Notes under the pieces: model-generated
Database searches by the model: none
Told to the model about the DNA's origin: nothing
What the model saw: the letters and a program-made list of their open reading frames with translations, nothing else
Program-made: the position numbers and the translations under genes
In this document: positions 40,228-49,647 of the stretch, piece by piece
Layout: the number at the start of each line of letters is the position of its first letter
Numbering within the stretch: the first letter of the stretch is position 1
Source of the DNA: Andeanibacterium fulvum
Lineage (GTDB): Bacteria; Pseudomonadota; Alphaproteobacteria; Sphingomonadales; Sphingomonadaceae
DNA length: 64,000 nt
Reading direction: 5' to 3'
Assembly: GCF_037154085.1 (NCBI RefSeq)
Contig: NZ_JBANRM010000001.1
Coordinates: forward strand, 806,001 to 870,000

Positions 40228-42236
40228 TCGCCCAACCTCAGGTCGGCCACCTGTGCGGCAATGAACTTGAAAGTGTTGCGAAGCTGCTCAGTATTGCTCG
40301 AGTAATAGGCACGGCCATTACTGGCGCAGTTCTGCAACTCAGTGGTCATGCTTGTACCAAAAGCGACTACCCAGATCGTCGTGCCTTGCGCCTTGATGGC
40401 CTCACACTGAGCCGAAAAGCGCGCATTGTGTCGCGATGTGATCGTATTGGCGTAATAACGTGGCGCAATCCGGCTATCGAGGTTCTCGATACCATAGGCG
40501 GAATAGCCGGACGCTGTGGGCTCCATAATACCGTCGGTCATGAAGATGATATGCTTGCTCACATTGATCTTGTCGGCATCAAGATTCACGTTGTCAGCGA
40601 ATAGCCCGGTCGCACTCGTAAGACGACCACCCCAGGTCATCCCTATGTCGTGGTAGGTGTTACCGGTCGCCACCAGATTGTTCAGAAAAGTGTTGAGCCA
40701 GGCAGGCACGTCATTCGGGTCGTCAGCCAGTTCGACAGTCCGAAACAGCATCATCTCCGAAGGACAACTGCCGCTGCTGTTGCTGGGCGGCGAAACCTGG
40801 TTCCCGCTATAGTTCGAATAGTTGTAGTACTTACCGTCCGATGAATTATAATAGTAATATTGACCGTCGTAATTGCTTCGCGAATATTCGACGTTGTTCC
40901 ACATCGGGTGCCAGCGTGTCTGACTGCTGCTTGGCACCAAATCCAGATCGAGATCGTACGCATCGTCCGGGATCGGATCGAAATCGGTTTCCTGAACCGT
41001 GTCGCGCTCTTCCAGGCAGCCGTTCCAAGTATAACTTGAAACACTTACGCCAGTCGCTTTCACGCCATTGGGGGCAGTTCCGGCCTGCATCTTGGCAAGC
41101 GTCACGAGGTCATAATCACCCTGCGTGGAAACCAGCGCCGAGGTCACCGATGTGGCGATGGGCACCGAGGAGAAGTTCTTGAAATTCGCGGTGTCCAGCG
41201 ACTCATCCTGGTAGATCCAGTAGCTGAAGCCAAACCACGTCTCATAATCCGTCCTGGTCTTCACCCAGCGTCGGGTGCAGGTGCCAACCTTGTTATTCCC
41301 GGATCCGGTTACATTCGTCCAGGAGACATAGTTGTACTCAGTCACGTAAAGCGGATTGGGCGCGCCGCCAGTTTTTACCGGATTCACGCCGCTCGTAGGG
41401 TAATTGTAGGCGCCATACTTGTTGCAATTGGTCTGGCTGATCTTGGTCGAATAGACCTCGGTTCCACTACCAACCTCTACCGGAGTTTCGGCCACGTAGG
41501 TCGTCTTCCCGAAATAGGGAATACGCGTCTGGTACTGGGTTTGGTCCGTGAAATAGCTGTAGGGCATGGATCCGCCGGTGAGCAGGCCCTTGGCATTCAC
41601 CGTCATCGAATAAGGTACAAAGCCGTAACGGATACGCGTGCGGTTATCGTTCACCGCTTGGTTGATCGTTTTGTGGAAGTCACGAACCGCGGATCGCAGG
41701 CCGTCGATTTTGGCCGGATCGCCATAGCTGATCGAATTGGCCATCGAACCGGTGGTATCGAGCACGAACATGATGTCCGCATTGCCGATCTGCAATTCGG
41801 CCATGCAATCCACCGACAGGTCGACCGTGTTCATGTCGAACACTTTCATCACCAGTGTCGGGATGGTCGCGGTTGCGGTGCCAAGAACCTGTCCGTCATC
41901 ATTGTCGTGAGTGACGTAACTAACATTCGTGGCATCGAATGAGGTCGGGTTGAAGTTGAAGGTGAACATGCTGCTCGCCTTCGCTTTTTCCGTAGTGCCG
42001 TAGGTGCCGGTCTTGCTCATCGCTCGGCGGCCTGCGAGCACACCCGCGTCGCAGGCGGACTGAAGCTGGGTCTTGGCCATATAGGCTCGACTGACGTCCA
42101 CCCCGCCTCCAATGAGAGCCGTCATAGGAAGCAGCGAGGCAGCCGCGATCACGAGCGTGTTGCCCGAACGGTCTTTCGCAAGCGCGCGAAGGAATTTGCC
42201 CCCGGGGGAATGGCTGCGCATTCCGATATTCTCCAT
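40224..42236 (-). CDS. TadG-like protein with a von Willebrand A domain
   Basis: A 670-residue protein. An N-terminal Flp/Tad-type membrane segment (GNTLVIAAASLLPMTALIGG) is followed by a vWA domain with the metal-ion site DTTGS at residues 160-164. A long Tyr/Asn/Ser-rich insertion (for example DGQYYYYNSSDGKYYNYSNY) follows, and then the rest of the vWA fold (HIIFMTDGIMEP). TadG proteins anchor or tune Flp pili. The remaining tad genes are not in the window. G+C is lower than average, mainly in the Tyr/Asn-rich insert. Confidence 0.85.
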   Translation of the reverse strand: MENIGMRSHSPGGKFLRALAKDRSGNTLVIAAASLLPMTALIGGGVDVSRAYMAKTQLQSACDAGVLAGRRAMSKTGTYGTTEKAKASSMFTFNFNPTSFDATNVSYVTHDNDDGQVLGTATATIPTLVMKVFDMNTVDLSVDCMAELQIGNADIMFVLDTTGSMANSISYGDPAKIDGLRSAVRDFHKTINQAVNDNRTRIRYGFVPYSMTVNAKGLLTGGSMPYSYFTDQTQYQTRIPYFGKTTYVAETPVEVGSGTEVYSTKISQTNCNKYGAYNYPTSGVNPVKTGGAPNPLYVTEYNYVSWTNVTGSGNNKVGTCTRRWVKTRTDYETWFGFSYWIYQDESLDTANFKNFSSVPIATSVTSALVSTQGDYDLVTLAKMQAGTAPNGVKATGVSVSSYTWNGCLEERDTVQETDFDPIPDDAYDLDLDLVPSSSQTRWHPMWNNVEYSRSNYDGQYYYYNSSDGKYYNYSNYSGNQVSPPSNSSGSCPSEMMLFRTVELADDPNDVPAWLNTFLNNLVATGNTYHDIGMTWGGRLTSATGLFADNVNLDADKINVSKHIIFMTDGIMEPTASGYSAYGIENLDSRIAPRYYANTITSRHNARFSAQCEAIKAQGTTIWVVAFGTSMTTELQNCASNGRAYYSSNTEQLRNTFKFIAAQVADLRLGE

Positions 42237-42298
42237 AGACTAGGCCAAGCCTGCCCGGAGATAGACGGAACACGGTTACTCCCTCGCCAACACTTATG

Positions 42299-42314
42299 GT
42301 TAATGCGCGTTAAC
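42299..42314 (-). promoter_or_regulatory. CtrA-like palindrome upstream of the TadG/TadE genes
   Basis: GTTAA-TGCGCG-TTAAC at 42299-42314, about 63 bases before the vWA start codon. The CtrA consensus is TTAA with 7 bases between halves; here the space is 6, so the match is imperfect. Tad genes are CtrA targets in Caulobacter, which makes the site worth noting. Confidence 0.35.
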
Positions 42315-42364
42315 GCCCGCAGAAATCGTAGACGTGCGATATCGGGACAGAGTTTTTACAAGCG

Positions 42365-43198
42365 TTAACTCTTACCCTTCATCATCGCTGTCTCGGCCTG
42401 AGTGGATTGCGGGCCGGTGTTGCGACGGGCGAGTCCGCCCAGTTGCGGTCCCTTCTGGAACGGCTCAGGATCGCCTTCGCGCAGCTTGAGCCCGAACAGC
42501 GGCAACATGCCCGGATGACGCCCCAGGCCACCATAAAGGTCGAACCCGCGATCGATCCAGTCACGCAGGGGATCGTCCGCGGTCAGCACCGGCGTATCCG
42601 CCACGGAAGCAGCAAACAGGAATACACTCAGCATGCGGTAATCGGCGTAATTGGGGCTTTCGCCGCCGAACCATTTGTTGTCGGCCAGCGTGTTGCGCAT
42701 GAGTTGCAGTGCCGGCGGGACGAGAGGCAGGCGATCCTCGCGGCCGACAATGATGTCTTCCATCTTGCGCCCGAACATCCGCTCGCGGCTTTCGGTGACA
42801 TATTCGTGGTCCTGCGGCAGCGACCGGTCGCGATAGGACTTGATGAAGCAGGTCATCCACGGGCCGATGGCCACCTGCCACAGCCAGTTTTCCATCATGG
42901 TGGTCAGCACCCGCACGCTGGGGTCAGGGATCAGGGTCGGGCGATCGGGGTATTTCTCGTCGAGATATTCGGCGATCAGCCAGCTATCGAGCACCCATTC
43001 GCCGTCATCGACGATCGCGGGCAGGCGTTCGGTCTTGCCGCCCGTCCGCTCCATGATGCCCGTGAAACCGCCGGGGACAATGTCAATCTCGAAACCCTTG
43101 TGGGCGATGGCATATTTGGTCGCCCAGACGAAGGGACTGATCGTGCAGCCCGGCTCAAGCTGAAGATCGTAAAGCGTGATCGTGTTGTTCTTTGCCAT
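42365..43198 (-). CDS. LigE-like glutathione S-transferase (beta-aryl etherase family)
   Basis: A 277-residue GST. The N-terminus (NNTITLYDLQLEPGCTISPF), the VPGGFTGIMERTGGKTERLP segment, DDGEWVLDSWLIAEYLDEKY and FDLYGGLGRHPGMLPLFGLK are, from memory, very close to LigE/LigP beta-etherases of lignin-degrading Sphingobium. These cleave the beta-O-4 ether bond with glutathione. Other lig genes are not in the window, so the true substrate is open. GGAGAGGG precedes ATG 43198. Confidence 0.82.
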   Translation of the reverse strand: MAKNNTITLYDLQLEPGCTISPFVWATKYAIAHKGFEIDIVPGGFTGIMERTGGKTERLPAIVDDGEWVLDSWLIAEYLDEKYPDRPTLIPDPSVRVLTTMMENWLWQVAIGPWMTCFIKSYRDRSLPQDHEYVTESRERMFGRKMEDIIVGREDRLPLVPPALQLMRNTLADNKWFGGESPNYADYRMLSVFLFAASVADTPVLTADDPLRDWIDRGFDLYGGLGRHPGMLPLFGLKLREGDPEPFQKGPQLGGLARRNTGPQSTQAETAMMKGKS

Positions 43199-43306
43199 CC
43201 GGCCCTCTCCGTCCAACCCGCGCCTCGATCAGGCGTCGAAGGCGCGGTTTGTGCAACCGCATTAGGACAGAGTCAACTTAGCTCGCGGGTTTCCGCGCCA
43301 TTCACC

Positions 43307-43648
43307 TCAAGAGGAAGCGCAGGAATCCGGTGCCCCTTCCATCCCCGCCTGGCAGATTTCCCAAAGGGCGAGGATGATCTGGCGCACATCGTTGTCCACC
43401 AGCTTGTAATAGCGGGTCTGCGCATCGGGCCTCACTGTCACCAGCCCCATGTCGCGGAACTTGGCGAGGTGCTGCGAGACGGCGGACTGGGACATGCCGG
43501 TAAGTTCGACCAGTTCGCCGACCGTCACTTCCTCGTCCGACATGCGGCACAGCATGAGCAGCCGGTCCGGATGCGAGAGAATCCGCAACCGGTTGGCCAT
43601 TGCCTCGGAATTTTCGCGTAGCAGGTCCAAGGGCATCAAAGTCTTCAT
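43307..43648 (-). CDS. ArsR-family regulator with BigR/SqrR-like cysteine pair
   Basis: A 113-residue winged-helix repressor (PDRLLMLCRMSDEEVTVGEL, then MSQSAVSQHLAKFRDMGLV). Cys34 and Cys99 are 65 residues apart, almost the spacing known for the persulfide-sensing pair of BigR/SqrR, where a tetrasulfide bridge releases DNA; a third Cys is at 110. This suggests sulfide or persulfide sensing, which the surrounding SQR and rhodanese genes support. It is the last gene of a four-gene unit, overlapping the RND gene by 4 bases. Confidence 0.87.
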   Translation of the reverse strand: MKTLMPLDLLRENSEAMANRLRILSHPDRLLMLCRMSDEEVTVGELVELTGMSQSAVSQHLAKFRDMGLVTVRPDAQTRYYKLVDNDVRQIILALWEICQAGMEGAPDSCASS

Positions 43649-46600
43649 TCGTCTCCGGTGGCAGGCAACCCGTCATCGCGCAAGACGATATAGATGGCGG
43701 GAATGACCAGCACCGTGAGCGCGGTGGAGGAAGCAAGGCCGAAGAGCAGCGAGATCGCCAGCCCCTGGAAGATCGGATCGGTAAGGATCACCGCCGCGCC
43801 GATCATGGCGGCAGCGGCCGTCAGGGCGATGGGCTTGAAGCGGATGGTCCCCGCCTCCAGCAAGGTATCGCGCAGTGACTTTCCGGGCGCCCGCGCATGG
43901 CGGATGAAGTCCACCAGCAGGATGGAATTGCGCACAATGATCCCGGCCAATGCGATGAAGCCGATCATGCTGGTGGCCGTGAACGGCGCGCCGAACAGCA
44001 TGTGACCTATCACGATTCCGATCAGGGTCAGCGGAATGGGCGTGAGGATCACCAGCGGGATCTTGAAGTTCCCGAACTGAGCCACAACCAGCACATAGAT
44101 GCCCAGAAGAGCCACCATGAAGGCCGCGCCCATGTCGCGGAAGGTCACCCAGGTGATTTCCCATTCTCCATCCCACAGCAGGGTCGGATGGCGTTCGTCT
44201 TCAGGCTGTCCGTTAAGGGCGATTTCGGGCTTGGGCAGGCCTGCCTTGGCCCAGTCGAAATCGTTAATGGCCTGGTCGACCGCAAGCATGCCGTAGATCG
44301 GTGCCTCGTAACGGCCGGCAAGCTCGGCCTGCACCATCGCCGCCCCTCGCCCGTCGCGGCGGAACACGGCTGGCTCGCCGCGCTCCATCCGCGCATCGAC
44401 CAGTTCGCCCAGTTGGATCAGTTGCGGCGCGCCCGCGGCATTCGTCACCGCCACCGGAGTGGCGGCAAGGCTGGCCGACCAGGCGCGCTCCGACTGGTCG
44501 AGCGCGACCTGGATCGGCAGCGGATCGCGGCCCATGCCCTGCGGGGCATATCCCACGATCTGATTGCCCATCAGCGCGCCGATGGAATCGAACAGCTGAC
44601 GTTCCGACAGGCCATAGTGATCGAGCCGCGAACGGTCCGGCACCAGCCGCAATTGGGGGCGCCCTTCCCCGAAGCTGTTATCGACATCGACGATGAACGG
44701 CACGTCCTTGAAGATCTTCTCGACCTGCATGGCCACGGCGCGGCGGGTAGTCTCGTCCGGGCCGTAGATCTCTGCCAGCAGGGTGGCGAGTACCGGCGGC
44801 CCCGGCGGGGTTTCGACCACCTTGATCGAACCACCCTGCGGCAGCGCGATCCCCGCGAGTTTCTCGCGCATGTCCACTGCAATATCGTGGCTGGCGCGCG
44901 AACGGTCGCCCTTGGGAAGCAAGGTCACCATCAGGTCCCCCATCTCCGGCCTGGCGCGCAGGAAATAATGCCGCACGAGGCCGTTGAAGTTGAACGGCGC
45001 CGACGAACCGGCATAAGCCTCCATGGAGGTGACTTCGGGCACACTGCGAGCAACGGCAGCGGCCTGATCCAGCACGCGGGCAGTGGTCTCGAGACTCGTG
45101 CCTTCCGGCATATCTACGACAAGCTGGATCTCCGACTTGTTGTCGAAGGGCAGCAGCTTCACCGTCACCGCCTTGAAGTAGAACATCGAGCAGGCGACCA
45201 GCGTTGCCACGCCCACGCCGATGAGGAAATTGCGCGCGCTCTTGCGGTCACGGATGACGCGACGGGCAACACGGGCGTAATATTGGCCCAGCTTGCCGCC
45301 GTGCTCGTCATGCCCATGGGCCAGCGTCTCGCGTGCGAAGCGGATCATCAGCCAGGGCGCAATGATCACGGCCACAAAGAAGCTGAAGATCATCGCTGCC
45401 GAGGCATTGATCGGGATCGGGGCCATGTAGGGGCCCATCAGCCCCGAAACGAACAGCATCGGCAGCAGGGCGGCCACAACGGTCATGGTCGCGACGATGG
45501 TGGGATTGCCCACTTCGGCGACGGCTTCGACAGCGGCCTGAATACGCGGGCGATCGTCAGCCATCGCCCAGTGCCGGGCGATATTCTCGATCATCACGAT
45601 GGCATCGTCGACCAGGATCCCGATCGAGAAGATCAGCGCGAACAGGCTCACCCGGTTGATCGTGAAGCCCATGATGTTCGAGGCGAACATGGTGAGCAGG
45701 ATGGTGGTGGGAATGACGATGGCCGTCACACCCGCCTCGCGCCAGCCGATGGCAAAGCCGATCAGCACCACGATGGAAACGGTGGCGAGAGCGAGGTGGA
45801 ACAGCAGTTCGTTCGCCTTCTCATTCGCCGTCTCGCCATAATTGCGCGTCACCGCGACATCGAGCGAAGTGGGGATGAGCGTTCCTTCGAGGCTTTCGAT
45901 CCGGTCCACCACCGCTTCCGAAACGGTCACGGCATTGGCGCCCGCGCGCTTGGCGATCGCGATACTGACGGCGGGAGTGCGGGCCCATTTCGCGCCCTCT
46001 TCCTCGCCCTTCGACCAACGCCAGACCATTTGCTGGTCCTGAGTGGGTGCTTCGGTGACAGTGGCAACGTCGCGCATGTAGACGGGCGATCCGTCCACCG
46101 CGCGTACCTGCAGATTGCCGACTTCGTCCGCGCCTGAGAGCGTGCGCCCGGCCACGACGTCCGCCGCCTGCCCCGCTTCGCGCACGCTGCCCGCAGGGAA
46201 GGCACGATTGGCCTGGCTGGCCGCCTCGATCAGATTGCCCAGCGGCACCTGATGAAGCTGCAACTTCGCCGGATCGGGCGCGATCCGCACCGCCTGCCGC
46301 TGGCCGCCGGTGATGAAGGTCAGGCCGACATCGGGCACCTTGGCGACTTCGGTCCGCAGCCTGCCGGCGAGTTCGCCCAGGGCCTGTTCGTTCCAAGCGC
46401 CGGGTGCGCCCGGTTTGGGAGAAAGGGTGAGGACGACAATCGGAACGTCGTTGATGCCGCGCACCGTCACCTGCGGGGCGGGAATGCCCACGGGGATGCG
46501 GTCCATATTGGCGTTCAGCTTTTCGTCGATGCGGGTTGCGGCGTCTTCGGGATTGGACCCGACCACGAAGCGCGCCGTTACCATCACGCCATTGTCTTCG

Positions 46601-46878
46601 GCCTGGGTGTAGACGTGCTCCACGCCGTCCACACTCTTCACGATGGTCTCGAGCGGCTTGGCCACCACTTCCACTGCATCGCTGGCCGAAAGGCCGGGCG
46701 CGGTGACGCGGATGTCCACCATGGGGACCGAAATCTGCGGCTCTTCCTCGCGCGGGATAGTCAGCGTCGCAATCACGCCAACCAGGATCGCGGCGAGCAG
46801 CAGCAGCGGCGTGAGCGGCGACTGGATCGTCGCCCGGGTCAGTCGCCCGGAGATGCCCAAGGAAACCGACGGCTTCAT
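43645..46878 (-). CDS. RND efflux pump permease (HAE family)
   Basis: A 1077-residue AcrB-like proton-driven exporter with twelve spans and two large periplasmic loops. The acidic pair in the fourth span is present (FSIGILVDDAIVMIENIARH), as needed for proton transfer. The end motif FKPIALTAAAAMIGAAVILT is typical. It works with the adaptor (46875-47903) and presumably the TolC protein encoded divergently at 49871. The substrate is unknown; the setting suggests a sulfur- or redox-related compound. It is coupled by 4-base overlaps on both sides. Confidence 0.93.
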   Translation of the reverse strand: MKPSVSLGISGRLTRATIQSPLTPLLLLAAILVGVIATLTIPREEEPQISVPMVDIRVTAPGLSASDAVEVVAKPLETIVKSVDGVEHVYTQAEDNGVMVTARFVVGSNPEDAATRIDEKLNANMDRIPVGIPAPQVTVRGINDVPIVVLTLSPKPGAPGAWNEQALGELAGRLRTEVAKVPDVGLTFITGGQRQAVRIAPDPAKLQLHQVPLGNLIEAASQANRAFPAGSVREAGQAADVVAGRTLSGADEVGNLQVRAVDGSPVYMRDVATVTEAPTQDQQMVWRWSKGEEEGAKWARTPAVSIAIAKRAGANAVTVSEAVVDRIESLEGTLIPTSLDVAVTRNYGETANEKANELLFHLALATVSIVVLIGFAIGWREAGVTAIVIPTTILLTMFASNIMGFTINRVSLFALIFSIGILVDDAIVMIENIARHWAMADDRPRIQAAVEAVAEVGNPTIVATMTVVAALLPMLFVSGLMGPYMAPIPINASAAMIFSFFVAVIIAPWLMIRFARETLAHGHDEHGGKLGQYYARVARRVIRDRKSARNFLIGVGVATLVACSMFYFKAVTVKLLPFDNKSEIQLVVDMPEGTSLETTARVLDQAAAVARSVPEVTSMEAYAGSSAPFNFNGLVRHYFLRARPEMGDLMVTLLPKGDRSRASHDIAVDMREKLAGIALPQGGSIKVVETPPGPPVLATLLAEIYGPDETTRRAVAMQVEKIFKDVPFIVDVDNSFGEGRPQLRLVPDRSRLDHYGLSERQLFDSIGALMGNQIVGYAPQGMGRDPLPIQVALDQSERAWSASLAATPVAVTNAAGAPQLIQLGELVDARMERGEPAVFRRDGRGAAMVQAELAGRYEAPIYGMLAVDQAINDFDWAKAGLPKPEIALNGQPEDERHPTLLWDGEWEITWVTFRDMGAAFMVALLGIYVLVVAQFGNFKIPLVILTPIPLTLIGIVIGHMLFGAPFTATSMIGFIALAGIIVRNSILLVDFIRHARAPGKSLRDTLLEAGTIRFKPIALTAAAAMIGAAVILTDPIFQGLAISLLFGLASSTALTVLVIPAIYIVLRDDGLPATGDE

Positions 46879-47903
46879 TTCGCGGCCTGCTTCACGATGA
46901 CGTCACCCGCGGAAAGGCCGGAGAGTATCTCCACCTTGCCCTTCTCGGTCGACGGAGCGGTCTGCACCGGCACGCTGGCCGCGCTGCCATCCTTGCCCAC
47001 CGCCCAGACGGTATCGAGGCCATAGGCAGTTGTGACGTAATCGGCGGGCACCAGCAGCGCCTTGCGGCTACCTGCTTCGACCTTGGCGGAAATGCGGCGG
47101 CCGATCAGCGACCCGTCAAGGCCCGCGATTTCGACATCGGCGCGAACCTTACCGCCCATGACGGCCGGATAGAGCTTCACGATCGTGCCAGTCACATCCG
47201 CAGCACCCGGCATCTGGGCCAGCACGCGCGAACCGGGATGGACCTGCGCGGCAAGGGATTCCGGCAGTTCCAGCTTGAGCACAATTGCCCCGGCCGTGAT
47301 GACCGCAATCGGCATGCCCGGAGCCACTGGCGAGCCTGCCGGAACATCGGCCAGCAGCACGCGGCCAGAGGCAGGAGCCACCACGGCGCCCTGCCCGGCC
47401 ACGGCATTGACGGCGCCCTGCTGCTGGCGGGCGGCGCTGACCTGTGCCTGAGCGGCATCGGCGGCGGCCCTGGCCTGATCCAGTCGCGCCTTCGCATAGA
47501 CGCCATTGTCATAGAGGAACTGGACACGTTCCAGTTCGGCCTTGGCGGCGGCGGCCTGTGCCTGCGCGGCAGCGGCCTGCGCGCCAAAGGCGCCCGCCTG
47601 ATAACCCAATTGGCTATCGACGATGCGCCCGATCACCTGCCCCTTGCGAACAAGATCGCCTTCCTTGACGGAGAGCGACGTGAGGATGCCGGGAATGCGG
47701 GCAAGGACCTGCGCCTGATCGACGGTGGAGATTTCAGCGCTCACATCCTTCCAGTCGCCCGTATCGGCAAGCTGGACAGTGAAGCGTTCACCCTCGGCTT
47801 TCTGGACCTGAGCAGGCTCGCTCTCGCTGCTGCCGCAACCTGCCAGAGGCAGCGCCAGCAACGCCGCCGCGATGCCCAGACGCAGATGTGTCTTACCGAT
47901 CAT
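46875..47903 (-). CDS. RND periplasmic adaptor lipoprotein
   Basis: A 342-residue membrane-fusion protein. The lipobox is LAGC (Cys22). The order is lipoyl half (VLARIPGILTSLSVKEGDLV), an Ala-rich coiled coil (AQAQAAAAKAELERVQFLYD), the second lipoyl half (VVAPASGRVLLADVPAGSPV) and the beta-barrel. It bridges the RND pump and an outer-membrane channel. It sits 24 bases after the rhodanese gene. Confidence 0.93.
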   Translation of the reverse strand: MIGKTHLRLGIAAALLALPLAGCGSSESEPAQVQKAEGERFTVQLADTGDWKDVSAEISTVDQAQVLARIPGILTSLSVKEGDLVRKGQVIGRIVDSQLGYQAGAFGAQAAAAQAQAAAAKAELERVQFLYDNGVYAKARLDQARAAADAAQAQVSAARQQQGAVNAVAGQGAVVAPASGRVLLADVPAGSPVAPGMPIAVITAGAIVLKLELPESLAAQVHPGSRVLAQMPGAADVTGTIVKLYPAVMGGKVRADVEIAGLDGSLIGRRISAKVEAGSRKALLVPADYVTTAYGLDTVWAVGKDGSAASVPVQTAPSTEKGKVEILSGLSAGDVIVKQAAK

Positions 47904-47927
47904 TGTCCGGCCCCCTCGCCGCTTGTC

Positions 47928-48260
47928 CTAGCGTTCCACCGGCAGGCCGGCCTGCGCCCAGGCGCCGAAGCCACCCGCAAGATGCGTATCCACCGCGGAT
48001 TGCGCCAAACCGCATTGATCGAGCGCAATGCCGGAGCGCTTGCCGCCGAGGCAGTTTAGCACGAGAATTCTGCCCTGCGACTCGGGAAGCTTGTCGGGCG
48101 AAAAGCTGGAGAGCGGCATGTTGAGCGCCCCCGGAATGTGTCCCTGCTGGAATTCATCAGGTTCGCGCACGTCGACGACCTGCACTTCGCCGCGATCCAG
48201 CATGTTCTTCAGCTGCGCAGGCGTCAGTTCCTTGTGCTTGGGTTTGCCGAACAGGCCCAT
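47928..48260 (-). CDS. Single-domain rhodanese
   Basis: A 110-residue cytoplasmic rhodanese. The active loop is CLGGKRS with Cys70, and the flanking motifs VQVVDVREPDEFQQGHIPGA are typical. It can move persulfide sulfur, for example between glutathione persulfide and sulfite/thiosulfate. It is the first gene of the minus-strand unit rhodanese-adaptor-RND-ArsR and divergent from SQR, which makes sulfide-derived persulfide the likely substrate. Confidence 0.92.
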   Translation of the reverse strand: MGLFGKPKHKELTPAQLKNMLDRGEVQVVDVREPDEFQQGHIPGALNMPLSSFSPDKLPESQGRILVLNCLGGKRSGIALDQCGLAQSAVDTHLAGGFGAWAQAGLPVER

Positions 48261-48290
48261 GATTCGAATCCTTTCCGATTAAATTATGGA

Positions 48291-48322
48291 TTGCTTATAT
48301 GCGTCATTCGTTATATTAGCAA
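48291..48322. promoter_or_regulatory. Inverted repeat in the rhodanese/SQR divergent promoter
   Basis: TTGCTTATAT (48291-48300) and ATATTAGCAA (48313-48322) are complementary at 9 of 10 positions with 12 bases between. The whole 84-base divergent gap is A+T-rich, as expected for ArsR-family operators. The likely binder is the ArsR protein at 43307-43648, which would then control both the pump and SQR units. Confidence 0.65.
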
Positions 48323-48344
48323 GATCGTAATGGGAGAAGCCGAG

Positions 48345-49628
48345 ATGTCTGACCAACCGCATATCGTCGTCCTCGGAGCAGGCCTTGGCGGCACGATCGC
48401 CGCCTATGAAATCCGCCAGGCATTGGGGAAATCCGCGCAACTCACGGTCCTGAACAAGGGTGAGGATTACTGGTTCGCCCCCTCCAATCCCTGGGTCGCC
48501 GTCGGCTGGCGCGAGCCCGAGGCGATTCGCGTCCACTTGCCCCCGGTGATGGCGAAGCACGGCATTGCCTATAATTCGGTCGGCGCCGCCAAGGTGCACC
48601 CAAAGGAAAACCGGGTTGAGCTGCTCGACGGCTCCTCGGTCGCTTACGACTATCTCGTGATCGCCACCGGGCCTGAACTCGGCTTCGACGAGATCCCCGG
48701 CTTCGGCCCCAATGGGCATACCGAGAGCATCTGCGTCACTGCCCATGCCAAGGCGGCCTATGCGAAGTTCGAGGAACTCTGCGCCAATCCCCGGCCGATC
48801 GTAGTCGGCGCGGTGCAAGGCGCGAGCTGCTACGGCCCGGCCTACGAAATGGCGATGATCCTCGATACCGAGCTCAAGCGCCGCAAAATCCGCGACCGCG
48901 TGCCGATGACCTTCATCACGCCCGAACCCTATATCGGCCATCTCGGCCTCGACGGGGTGGGCGATACCAAGGGCCTGCTCGAAAGCGAAATGCGCGACCG
49001 CCACATCAAGTGGATCACGAACGCCAAGGTCACCTCGGTCGAGGACGGCAAGGTCCATGTCGAGGAAGTGAACGAGGATGGCTCGCTCAAGAAGGCGCAC
49101 GATCTCGATTTTGGCTGGGCAATGATGCTGCCGGCCTTCCGCGGCGTGGAAGCCGTGATGGGCATCGAAGGCCTTTCCAACCCGCGCGGCTTCATCATCA
49201 CCGACAAGCACCAGCGCAACACCACCTATCCCAACATCTTCGGCCTGGGCGTGTGCATCGCGATCCCGCCGGTCGGCCCCACTCCGCTGCCCGTGGGCGT
49301 GCCCAAGACCGGCTTCATGATCGAAAGCATGGTCACCGCCATTGCCCAGAACCTGAAGGAAATCCTCGCCGGGCAGGAACCGACGCATGAGGCGAGCTGG
49401 AATGCCATCTGCCTGGCCGACTTCGGCGATAGCGGCGTGGCCTTCGTCGCCAAGCCGCAGATCCCGCCCCGCAACGTCAACTGGGCGAGCGAAGGCAAGT
49501 GGGTTCACTTGGCCAAGATCGGCTTCGAGAAATACTTCCTGCACAAGGTCCGCAGCGGCGAGAGCGAGCCCTTCTACGAGAAGCTGGCCCTGCATGTGCT
49601 GGGCGTGAAGAAGCTGCGTTTCAACTGA
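48345..49628 (+). CDS. sqr: Sulfide:quinone oxidoreductase
   Basis: A 427-residue flavoprotein. The FAD-binding start is PHIVVLGAGLGGTIAAYEIR. Three cysteines at 130 (TESICVT), 162 (GASCYGPAYE) and 356 (NAICLADFGD) sit where the redox cysteines of Acidithiobacillus-type SQR are. It oxidises H2S to sulfane sulfur and reduces quinone on the inner face of the membrane. ATG 48345 has GGGAGAAG upstream; a longer open frame reaches back over the promoter and is not used. It is the first gene of SQR-DUF2892-TolC. Confidence 0.92.
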   Translation: MSDQPHIVVLGAGLGGTIAAYEIRQALGKSAQLTVLNKGEDYWFAPSNPWVAVGWREPEAIRVHLPPVMAKHGIAYNSVGAAKVHPKENRVELLDGSSVAYDYLVIATGPELGFDEIPGFGPNGHTESICVTAHAKAAYAKFEELCANPRPIVVGAVQGASCYGPAYEMAMILDTELKRRKIRDRVPMTFITPEPYIGHLGLDGVGDTKGLLESEMRDRHIKWITNAKVTSVEDGKVHVEEVNEDGSLKKAHDLDFGWAMMLPAFRGVEAVMGIEGLSNPRGFIITDKHQRNTTYPNIFGLGVCIAIPPVGPTPLPVGVPKTGFMIESMVTAIAQNLKEILAGQEPTHEASWNAICLADFGDSGVAFVAKPQIPPRNVNWASEGKWVHLAKIGFEKYFLHKVRSGESEPFYEKLALHVLGVKKLRFN

Positions 49629-49647
49629 CAGATCAGGAGGATAAGCG

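Noticed and set aside
43897..46137. Open frame of 746 codons on the plus strand
   Set aside because: Antisense to the RND permease gene, which has unmistakable AcrB motifs on the other strand.
48138..48344. 69-codon N-terminal extension of SQR
   Set aside because: It would read back through the divergent promoter and into the rhodanese gene; the FAD-binding motif and a good ribosome-binding site place the start at 48345.
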